From positions 473,539 through 537,538 of the forward strand of contig VXBA01000317.1 of NCBI GenBank assembly GCA_013399895.1: 64,000 nt of DNA, read 5' to 3'. The notes under the pieces are model-generated. The model saw only the letters and a list, made by a program, of their open reading frames with translations. It searched no databases and had not been told where the DNA came from. The translations under genes were made by a program, and so were the position numbers. Below, piece by piece: positions 40,201-52,200 of this stretch; positions within the stretch are counted from its first letter, which is position 1; every line of letters begins with the position of its first letter. This stretch comes from Serilophus lunatus. Taxonomy: Eukaryota; Chordata; Aves; Passeriformes; Eurylaimidae.

Positions 40201-43200
40201 CGCTCAGGTTCAGGTGCCTGTGGAAAGGGAGGGCAGGGCAGGGATGTCACTGCCACCCAGACTGCTGCTGCTGGGACAGGGCGCATGTGACGAGCGACAG
40301 CAATTCCAGATGCTGCCAGAGGAAGTGGGATTCGGGTTATGAAAAAATACGGGTGTGTTTGGAGAGGTACTTCCCAAACTGTTTTCTTGATTCTTGTTAA
40401 ATTGAAATATAATATATATATAAACCACTCAACAAACCAAAACACCCCATCAAATAGCACAACTGGAGGACAGAGGTCATGAAGTGTAAATTCCAAATCC
40501 AAACCATGCCCAAGTGATCAGTGGTTTGCAGAAGCCTGCGCTGCTCTTGGCTCCCCACACCCCAGCAGGCAGATAAGCCTCGAGGTGAGCAAGGGAGAGG
40601 AGACAGAGCTTTAAAAACCACCTCACACGGTTATCTAACTACCTCCCTGCACTAAAGCTGCTTCCACTGCACAAGCCAGCCCCAACTAAGCAGCTCTTTG
40701 CAGCGAGACCACTGACAGCTCATAAATTACAGCTCTGAAAGTTGTAAAAACCAAACCTACATATAATTTATGCACTTACAGCAAGTTAAGCTGAACAGCT
40801 CATTTGTGGCTTATACATAAAATCCCCAAAAGACACGGGCCTTAAATCAAAGAAATTAACATTTTTCTGCAGTTACTAAAAAACCAGATTTCTGGGTAAA
40901 ATGATCAAGTGAACTGACAGACAAAGCCAGGCAAAAAGGAACTTGTGTCACATCGATTGCATTGTGTTCTTAATAAACTGTCATTTAATAATGTTTGTAG
41001 CAGTCTAACAGATAGGTGGATGATAATTTGACAAAGGCTGGGACTCCCTGTTGCCTTTCTTCAGTCTCCAGTGTTCTGACCCAGTCATCTAGAGACTAAC
41101 AATGTGGACATTTAAATCAGTATTTACTGTACCATCACGTCCTCCCTCACTTTGTTTTCCCTAAAAGAAATTAATAACAAAAATAATATTTACATAGCAG
41201 TTACATTTATATCCATGTACAATCATACCTATAGACTTATATGTTTGTAGACCACTCATTAATACCCTTGTAAGAAAGTTTATATAAAATATTTGTTACA
41301 TGTAAAATAATCAACGTTTTTGTAAAGGCCTAGAAACCTGCCTTGCCTTAATCTCAGAACAGAATAGGCACAATAGTTCAAATTAATAAAGTCATGAAGG
41401 GTGTAGATTAAAAGCCACACACCACTGGATTCTTCCAAACTATTTTGAAATGAGAAAATTGTGTGACTCAGCAGTTATGAAATACCAGCCAAATATTATT
41501 TAGCAATCACAAAATACCAATGCATATTTAATTACTATACAAATGTAATTAGAGAATTCTAAAAAACTAGCATGAAACTACCTGAACTCTGATTTTTATG
41601 ATTTTCAATCCTCTTATGTTAAAAGCTGGAGGATCATTGCTTCCAAATACACGTTTTTAGTTAAGAAGGAAAGCCCTTTAACACATATTAAAGTTGTTGC
41701 CAGCATTAGCACAGCAGCATTTCATATCCTCTTATTGCTGCCAAAACATATCCAATGGGAGTCAGGTGGCTTAATTATATTTGAGCCCTTGGAAGAATTA
41801 CAGAAAAAATTCAAGTTGAAAGAAACTTTCTCACAGCAGCAGATGCACAGAGCTCATCTGGTAAAGATGTTTCTCCAAGTCTAGGAGAGGGAAAAGGGAT
41901 CATGGATCATTTTACCACAGCCTTCTCCTTCTTACAAATATCTCCATTTCTACCTCCACTTTCTTACCAAATTAGTGGAAAAGAATCAAACTGGGAAGGA
42001 AAAGTATTTATTCAAATCAGTTCGTAATTGCAGAAAATTAAAAAAAATGCTAAATTGTTATAATTTCATTTAAAGATATTTCTGGCTCAGTACCTTCCCT
42101 CAGCCAAGGTGCATGACCTACCCTAATCCCTGCTGTCCTACTCCCTAGATCTAATATTCCATTCAACCTTTATTTGCTGTATTCCCCTTGTCTTGTTCCT
42201 CACTAACATGAGGAAGCAGCAGGCAACAACTAAAGCCAGAGTCAAAATAAAGCATGTTGGAGCTCAATCTCACATCTGTCATCTCCCTTCATGTGGAAAA
42301 AATAAAGCCTAACAAAAATCCTGAATTTTGCAACATCAGCATCACTTCAGGACTGCTCAGGATACTTCATGATGAATAAAAGATCCCTCATCAAAGGAGG
42401 ATAGTGTTGCATTAGCAATTGGACTGTCAAGAAACACTCCTCTTGTACACTGGCATTTTCTAGGGAAAAATGCAGCAGAGCTCATGTATTTCCTCCCTGG
42501 CAGGCTCTGGAGCCTTCCTTCAGATAAGGGAGGAAAACCATCTTCACTATCCAAGTCCAAATCTCCCATTTTCTTGAGCTACAGTCACTGAGATATGACA
42601 GCTGCAAGAAAAATTGGGTGTGAACTACCCTGGAATTACAAAGAAGAATGGAAGTGATCCGTGCAAAATAAAGACAAAGGAAGAGCTGCATTTTCTTTAT
42701 TATACGACTTCAAGTTTAGCTTTTTCTTTAACTAAATCCCAGGGAACTCATAGATACAAAGAATATTCATTTTAAGACAGAAGCACCTAAAGACACAGCC
42801 CAAGTGAATTTCTATACATTAGGCATGCACACAAAAATTGAAATACTTAAAACACCCTCTGAAGAAATCAGAAACCATGAAGCCAGAGAGCAAGGGGTGT
42901 TGTGGGGATGAAGACAGAACTAAACCCATACTAATCTTATCTCAACTGGCCTCTGGAAGTAACAAAAACTCCAAGCAGAAGGAGCAGACAGAATGCTAAT
43001 ATTCAGAATTGTCATTTTCAGAATATGATCTTGCCACTTACCACTTGGACAGCAGCTCTCCCCACGTCTCAAGAATTTTTTCTGCACACTCTTTGGAAAC
43101 ATCTCCAGAACCACTTAAGAGTGGTTCATCATTGTCTGCCAACAGAACAGAGGGGACACTTGAGCCAAGGCCACATGGAAGGCCAGCAGAAAAGTGAAAA

Positions 43201-46200
43201 AGCAGAAACCCATGTCCTCTCCATTTCAGCTCAGAGCTGTAAGGCCACATATGCTTATCTACTCAGAACTAGTCCACATTTTGGTTTAAGAGAACTTTTT
43301 AAAAGCAGAAAAAAGTTCTTGAAAGTGCATTAAGTTTCAAGTGGGGCAGGTCCTGGGACAGTTTTAACTATCACAGATGTGCAACTCTCCTCTTCACTCA
43401 AACACACGACTGCTGACACTTCCAAAAACATCAGCTTCTCATTTTCACTCCCCAGTCTGTTCACAGCTGCTCAGGGAGGGGCAGAAGCTACAGGATAATC
43501 CCCAATTTTTAGCAGCCTCTTTTCACATTCCCCCAGATATATCACACTGGAGGTCCTGGGCTGAGAAAAGCACAGACAGAAGTGTCAGAGGAGGGAGAGG
43601 CTGCCCCAGGAATGTTGGGGTGCTGCTTATTGACTGTTGGGAGCGTTCAAGCAAGAAAAGAACCCATCAGGAGGCCAAATTCTGGCTGGAAAGGGTTCAG
43701 CATGTTTTCATACTGTGTTATTTGCCCACTGCCCTTTCTCTCCAAGTCCACAAGCACACAGCCTGCTTCTTACCTTCCTCCTCCTCATCCTCAGGGGGAG
43801 AAGGGATCATGGAGCCCTGGGAGCCCGACTGGGGCAGGCGGAGGGAGGGGCTGGCTGTGGTTTTCCTCCTCTCCCTCTCTGACTCACTCTCCAGGCACAC
43901 CACTTCATACAACGTGTCTGAGTTATTCTTCCTGTCCTTTTGCTTTATCTAGGAAACAAGTTTCATTTTACTGAGAACAGCTACACAAATGCCACATCAC
44001 TTCCTAAGGCTCTGCTTTCTCTTTCTGGAATAGGAGAGCCGAGGATCGACTTCCATCCTGTTCCACAGTGGGGATGTCGACTCTTGTGAATGCAGCACAC
44101 TTAAGGCAAGGTGCAGGACTGGGAGGGTTTCTACCACAAATGAACTGGCCACAAAAGCACAGATTTTTAAAGCCATAAATGCACCTGTGGTATAAGAAAG
44201 GAAGGCTCCTTAATACGAAGCAATTCCACCTTCATTTAAACATTAGTGGGAAATTAAAAGCAAAACCTTTAAAATTGTGCAAATTTATCATTAAAGAGAA
44301 TTAAAGAGAGGTAAAGAAGGTTTCTGGGGATACAAATGGGGGTGTCACTCAATGATCCCTAAGGTCCCTTCCAGCCCAAACCATTCTGGGATTCCATGAT
44401 CTTGCCACCATAGCAACTGCCCTCAGCAGAGCTTCCAACTCTCATGTCTGTGTATACATTGCTGCAGGAACATAAATTGTTGAGTCCCAAAGTCCACTCT
44501 GTGGCTCTGTTTCTCTTTAATTTGCAATGCATTGATACCTTCCTTTCCTTTAAAGGAGGATTTTTCTTTGTCAGGTGGTTCTAAAATTTTAAATACCGTT
44601 TTAAAGACTTAGAGCTTTTCTTCCTAAATGAATTAAAAGTGCACAGCAGAAAAGGGAAGGTTAAGAAAAGAGGGAAATAAGATTTATAATTACACTCTAC
44701 ACTAAGCTCCCAGTGCTCAGTTTTATCCTTTAGAGTATTAAAAAATGAAGAGAAATGCATCAAAACTAAAAATGTCTAAATCACTAAATATAATCTGAGC
44801 AAATAAAATCCCTCTGCTTTCACCATTTCCGAATAAAGAAACAGTGGCAGAGCAAGATAAGCCAGTTCTACACAGCTGTATTTTTAATAGGCTAATCATG
44901 ACTCCACAGAAACAGGTTTCCCTTCCAGGCTTATCAGGCAGTACATTCTAGATTTGTTGTTTCCACTATGAATTTTGATAATCTTCCATTACTGGAAGTT
45001 GGATAACCTGACAGTGCCTGTGGAAAAGAGAATTGGGTAAGATAAGTCACAATGCCTGTGAATTTGGTAAGACAAAAGATACAAAATTAGCTCAGTAAGA
45101 TAAGCTTCCTTTAAACTATCAAAAAGAAAAGGTACCTTTTGGGGGTTGTAGAGTATTTATAGCCCAACAGCCTCAACTGTTCATCATCTCCATGCTCCAC
45201 CTCAAAAATATTCTCAATAAAAAGTCTGAGCTCATCTATGAAGATTTTTTTCCACTGTAAATTTTGAAGGAAAGTGCCAAAAAAATGTTTATTCATATTT
45301 TACATTAAAAAAAGGACACACACAAAATAAGAGTCCCTGATGAACTTCATCTTTGTTAGTGCCCAGATGCCATTCTTTGCTAGCAGCACTTGAAGACAAG
45401 TGCAAAAAGAATGAAGAAAAGCCTCTTGCTTAATTCAAAGCCTCTTTTAAAAAAGAGCACTTAACAAGAAATCAGGATTCCAACATGGCTTTCTTTTTTG
45501 GGCTGCACCCAGAATTATTAAACCTTGAGTGAGCACATACATCCTCATTGTTATTTGCTTATATCTATTTTCATTTCTTTAAACAGGACTTTAATTTCAG
45601 AACAATAATTTCTAGAACAGGAGAAGAGCAGCTACTTCAAGTACATTATCTCATTAGTGACTTGGACCTTCAATTTACCACCCTTATTTTGAGACTAAGT
45701 TATTGCCTTGTATTGTCATTATTAATATCCTGAACAGAAATAATCCTTCCTTTTTAGTATATAGGGTAAAAAAGTAAGTTGGAAAAAAACAGTAAAATTT
45801 TTTAACAAGTTCTAGGCATTTTTTGGAGTTGCTTGGATTTCTTTCCCCCAGGGCAAACTTGGGATATGTGTGAAATCTCAGCTTCCAACCACATAGAAGG
45901 GGAAAATAGATTTTCACCAAAAATAGTTTCTTTTGGAATTTCAGATGGATGTTTGCTCATTTAAAAAAAATTAAATTGAAATTTTTAATTTGTATGATAA
46001 GCTTAGCAGTATATCAGGCATCATGTCACCAGGATTACAGTCAAGACTTTTTTTCTCTAAGCCTTAATTTTACACAATTACCCCACCACACCCTTATGTC
46101 AGCAACTCTCAGCATAGCCCCAGTTTGCAGATAAATCTTCTGTTTCTTTTATTTCTGTAGTTTGGCTGGAAAATCCATAAGCCTCTATGTAACTTTGCAG

Positions 46201-49200
46201 CCTCATCAAAGCTATCAAAAAAAGCTATTTCCAGCTCTTTATGGGAACTGCAGATAGCCAGCAACAATCAGCATAATAAAGAAGAGGTTCTCTAAAATTG
46301 AAGAGCATCTATTGTACCTCTTTGATTCAGGAGCAAAACGTTGCATTACCAACATTGTATTAGTAAAGGTTTTACCAGCCATAGGGACAAACAGCCTATT
46401 AACTGCCAATTTTAATTCTTTATTTTTTAAAGCATTACCTGCTTCAATTTTAAGAAGAAATTTTCAGTTGAGCTCCGTTTGCTGAAGGGCCAGAACAGCC
46501 TCTCATTGGGGGAACAGACTCTGACTTTAGTCTCCAGAATGAACCGAACGGGCTCCTGCACCTCAGTTATCACCAGATCCACAGCAGTTGTCATGAACAG
46601 CACTTTATCTGCAGAGGAAAAAATGAAGGGGTAGTACTGAAAGAAGTATTTCAAATAAAATATTCCATAACCTCCTCCCTAGTAACATGAAAGAACAAAG
46701 GAAATTTGCTTTTTCAGAATTCATTTTCCCCGTAATTTAACATCTCAAAACCCTGAACGTTTCAAAATAGGGAAATCAGATGACTATGCACTATTCACTA
46801 GAGAGTAAGGAAACTGAAGCCTCTAAGCCAAAGAAATGATCTTGTTAAAGAGAATAAAACCTCAGCTTTTTCAAATCCCACTGAAATGTATCCAAAACCT
46901 TCATTAAACATTATAAGGGATCTATGCACTTAACTGCACAGTGCAGGTCTCTTGCCATCCAGCCTAATTACACTTCAGTTCTTTCTGGATGTTACTTAAG
47001 TGTAAAGTACCACAATATTAAAGGCATTTAAGACCATCTCAGCTGTGACATTCTGCAAATTGACTACACAGTTTGATGCTCCAAAAGGAGGCTCAGTGAC
47101 CTATGAGATCTCTTCTGGTACTGACTGATAAATCGTGTCCTTCAGGCAGGATGACATTCAATCCACAGCAGATTGTGCCCAGCAGCTGACTTTTAAGACT
47201 CTGCCCAGTCAATTCCCATTAAAATCCTCAACCTTTGGCATGAAACTGTGACAACAGATTGAAAAGATGATAATTCAGCTGACATCTTAAAAGAAGTAAT
47301 GACAGATCTGTTTCAGGACTCAGGAGAGCAAGACAGCTTCAGCTATTTTTGGATGACAGTTAGGAGTGGTTTATTTTCATTTTCAGGAATCCTTCTGTTT
47401 TAATTAAAAACTTGGGCTCAGAAAAATCTGAACTGACCACAAGAAACTAAGCAAAGTAGAAATCTGCAAAAATCAAGTCTTTTTGTGGGACTCAAAGGAA
47501 AAGACAATTGACCCAATGCTCACTGTGGAAGTCCTTTCCCTGCCTAGGGATAACACAATGCTCATACCTTTTGGTGTCTCTTCATTTACAAACTGGAAGT
47601 GTGGAGATTTTTGATTCCAGCTCCCAGTGATCACATATGACTTCCCATCAGAACTTTTACCCATGGACTCCTGGAAACAAGGCAAGTTTATATATTTTTA
47701 TTTAAATTAATCTCTACATTATGAAGTCTCATCCTCATAAAAGAGCTACTGCTCTGGCAAGAGAAGGGCAAGTCCCAGTGACACAGCCTGTAACAGAGAT
47801 TATCTCTGAAGGAAAGCACAGTTCCCATGCAATCCTTGGTCCCATTGCTGATAATACAAAAAGGTCAATTAATACTAATTATTCTGTATGTATGTGGTAT
47901 GAACAACTGCCTACAGAGACTTGCAGTCTGTAGTTCTGGAGGTGACCATCTGACAGCCATTTTCAGCTCACAGAGGTGTAGGTGAGATCACAAGTTATTC
48001 TGCCTTTAAGAACCAACTCAGTATTTTATCTAATGTTCAGCTTGTCTTCCCAACAACCTTATTTTCAGGGCAATCAAAGGCCTGGTAAAAAGTGAAATTA
48101 TTCATGTAGGATTGAACCTTTTTGAGTACTCACTGTTGTAACAAGCATGTACTGCATAAATACCAGCAAATTTGTTGTCACTTCATATTTGTGAAGTCAG
48201 ATGATCTCTATCATTATTTTATAGATAGAAAAGTGAGTCATAAGAACAAAGCACCCACTAATTCTCAGTGTTCCATTTGAAGTCTCTCAGGCCTCAATTT
48301 TTACAGTCACAAGTATGGCATAAAACTTTTCATGTTCAAAGCACAGCTCTTTAATATTCAACACATCTAAAAATAAGGTCCCATGTTTCTTATTCCAGGC
48401 CCCTAACTGAGAACAGTCAGGACTGACTATAAAATTGGGCAACTCCCTTGGCCAAATATCAGCTCACATTCGAACTCTGCAGCAGAGGCAGGGACTCAGC
48501 ATCTGCCCAGAGCCTCACCCTCAGCACCATAACCCACAGCACCAATCTCCAACAAACATGCAGTGGTGTCTGTCACAATCACAACCAAAATTATTACTGA
48601 ATTTGGCTAATGAAAGGTCCTTACCAAATCCAAGAGGTGCATGTCGCCGCTCCGAACGTCCTTCCCACGGCTAAGGAGGAGGCCAAAACATCTGCAAAGC
48701 CAGGCAAAAAAACTCAACTGCAAAAGTCAGACTTAGTCATAAACAAACCATTAACATTTCTTATCTAAATACTCCCTGCCATACATCACAAACAGCCCAT
48801 GAATCCACTGACAAGTGTCAGCAAACCCTGACATTTGAAAGCAGCATCAAGTATGTCCAGCAAAACCATGTCACACCAATATGGAAAGCGTTGAGCAAGA
48901 TTTTAGAAGGATATTTACAATATGATTTTACCCTACTTAAAGCAGCCTGGAAAGGTGTTCCATTATCTTTGTTTTCAAGAACAGTCACTGCTAACAAGGA
49001 TTCTCTGTCCTGCAGGACATTTTGGCCTGCAGTCTTCTGCCCTTCTTTTGGCTTGAGTTGGTTTTTTTTTAACATAGATTTTACCCTTTGGTACAGACAA
49101 GAATCAGATGAAGTGCAAGGACCTGTCTTGTATGGTTTCATTTCACAAGGACTTTCAGCACCCACAGGTATATCCACTTCATCCCCTGGTTTGTAACACT

Positions 49201-52200
49201 TGAGAGGTGTGGTTTCAAGTCACACAAATGGAGGGTCCATAGAACAATTACTAAGCTGCTTCCTCAGAGGAAAGAATACAAACATCAAACAGACAAAGAA
49301 TCTTTTTAAAAACTTGATGAAATTACCTCTCAATAGCAAGTTCTTTATTAGTTGTCTGCTGGACATAAATCACTATCTTCTTATCAATCCCTTGGCGCAG
49401 TTTGAAGCATTGCCTGTCCTTGTCTTTGGGAACTGCACTGTTATTCACCAGGAAAGGGAAAAAAAAATCCTCATTTATCTGTATCAAACCCAACATCAGT
49501 CACTCATGAAGGCAGCTTCTTTCACCAAAACACTCAACCAGTTCTTTTCTCTCTTGCACACTGCAATCAGTGAAAGAAATGGCAACAGATTTAGGTGAAA
49601 CCCAAGGACATTTAGTTTTTAAAATAAAAACTGTGATGTTATACTGCAGGGGTCTGCAGTGCTCTGAGACTTTCAACAGCAGTTCAAGGAAGTTTCCAAA
49701 TGTTGATTCCCCATGTGACATGCAGCATTATTTGTTAAGCAATTACCTATAAAAAAACTGCAAATTGCTTGCTCCCACAGGGAAGTGACTTGCTGGGGTA
49801 CACAAGAAGCCAAGTGTGCACAAATATTTACACTATTTCCCTTCTTTTTTCACTGGAGAGTCCCTTCTAAAAGCTACAAAAAGAGGGGATAGTGTGCTGT
49901 GCTGGAAGATCCTAAAACTACAATTCACTGCCAAAACACACAGTGAGGTCTTAGCATCAATATTCCCCACTGAGCAGCACAGTTTTGCTAAATACTGGAC
50001 AAATTGAGATTGTTGGCTTTTGACTTTCTTTTAAGTCAACCACATGTTCACTTTTCCCTTGGATACAAAAATAATCCTTATTTTCAGCCTTTCATTGTTG
50101 TTTCAGGTTTTTTGGACTAGCACTGCTGTTCTCAGGAGTTGTAAAATGGACTGCAGAGTATTTAACACCTGCAATAAAACCTGGGTTTATTTTGTGACAG
50201 CAGGTGCACTCCCAGGCCCAGGAATGGCTGACAGCCTTTACCTGTGAGGAGTTTGGTGTGCAGGGTGAGGACAGGGTTAAGGTTAGGGTCACACCTCATT
50301 CCCCAGCAGGGCACAACTGCACTGCCAGTGACCCAGGGTGACAAGTGAGGCAGATGAGCCAAGACAGGGGCAGGTACATTAAAGACTCAGATCAGAGACT
50401 GACTACAGGGAAAGTGTTCTCTCAACTTCCAGGTGAGTTTGGGTCCGTGCAGGAAGAGTCATTCAAGGATTAATGTCAAACTGATGAAGTTTGCTATTTG
50501 AACTGAACCATCAGTCCTGAGTTAAATGATTTTTCAGTTTCAACACTTAAGCACTCCTTTAGAGTGCTGAATGAATACTGTATTATTAAATGAGATTTGT
50601 TTATTTAATAAATACAACTTGAGCTGGATGTAAATCTAAGGAGAAAAACATCTCTGGAACTGTGGCTGGGAGCCAATGTACTCAACAAGTCAGTGTTTGG
50701 CAGACAGGCTGTGCTGAAATAAAGATACTTCAGCACACTCTAAGTGGTTACATCAAACATGTAAGGACAGTATACAGCCCTTCTTTCATGGGACTTCACT
50801 AAAAATATGCACTCTTATGCCTCCTGCAGCATTCCCACAGCCCCTGCACCTCTGAAAACCTGGCTGAAACATGCCCAACTCTGGATGTGAAAGCACAGTC
50901 ACAATGAGGCACTTTCAGCTTCAGCAGCAATGCAGCTGCACACAACTTAAAAGGCCTTGCATAGAAAAGGGCTTGAACACAACAGAAAAATAGCAAGGGA
51001 GAAAAAGCACATTGCAGATAGCACCAGGTGCAGTTCAGTGACCAAGATTAAATAGTCCCAGGGGATTATCAGTTTTATTTCCCAAAAGTATTTATGTCTG
51101 GGATCCCTATTAACTAGGAAACATCCAAAAAGGGAATTCAGGGACCACCTCAACCTCACACTCTCCTTTCACTCACTGCCCAAGAGAACTACATGTGGTA
51201 TGAATGAAAATCTGTACCTGAAATAACCTTTCCCATCATCTTCCTTGATTTCCAGGGACACAGAGAAGGTGAAGATGTCACTGTCTGGGGTCTGGGGGGT
51301 GGCAGTGGCTGAGAGCGGGGTCTGCTTGGCAGAGCGCCGGAAGGCAGTGGCAAAGCTGTACAGGATTCTGCTCACCTGCAGTCACACAGCACAAGGGTCA
51401 GCTGAAACCTCCCTCAATTCACACCACAGGGCAGAAGAAGGAATTGTACCAAAACAATTCGGGTTTTGTGTCTAATTAACTCTTTTTCCACACTTTGTAG
51501 AAGGATAAACTCTTAACTGTGCATTCGTATTCCATAGTCAAAGTTTCAATATCTTAACTTGGGGTAGTAAAAAGCCAGAAGTAATGTATTACACTCCTTC
51601 TAAAGTGCCTGAAATACTTCAGTTTGAACATGTACATAATTACCATGTGACAAGAAACTTGAACTTACAGCCTCTTGGATTTCACATCGGAAGACATGAA
51701 TCCTGAAGAGTTCTGCATTGTAGTGGCTTTCAGTGAAAGCAAAGCAATCACTTTCAGGGGTCCCATCGTGCCCTCGTACACAGAAAAGGATTTTATAGAT
51801 TGGATAATTTGCTATTTCTGTGTTTGTCTGAGGATCTAAAAGTCTGTTAAAATAGAGAGAGGGGAAAAAAAAAAAAAGCAAGCTTGCATCTTTAGAAGAA
51901 TTATGTCAGCCAGATATTAACTTTAACAATATCACACCTACTAGAGAAAGCATACCATAAAAACTATCTCCTGAATGTCATTTACTGCAAAGCCTGAACA
52001 TAATAATGATATTTAAACTGAACAGCATAAAAAAGAACAATGCAACAGACAATTCCATCGATAACTTCCCGTGGTTTTCTGGGATTACACTTCAGAAACT
52101 TACACTAATATTCAGCAGTGGATAAACTCATCCCTGTTAAGTCTCATCTATCAGACATTTTCCAGCCCTACCAACCACTTTCCAGACTATTTCCCAAATG

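Larger units (their letters stand above)
46609..49326 (-). other. RABGAP1 introns 6, 7 and 8 (635, 954 and 959 nt)
   Basis: Intron 6 is 48692-49326, intron 7 is 47671-48624 and intron 8 is 46609-47567, separated by coding exons 7 and 8. AT-rich unique sequence; nothing further recognised. Confidence 0.85.

Noticed and set aside
43377..43952. Plus-strand open frame of 191 codons
   Set aside because: Antisense to RABGAP1 exon 10 and its intron; open by chance because exon 10 lacks certain codons. No recognisable protein.
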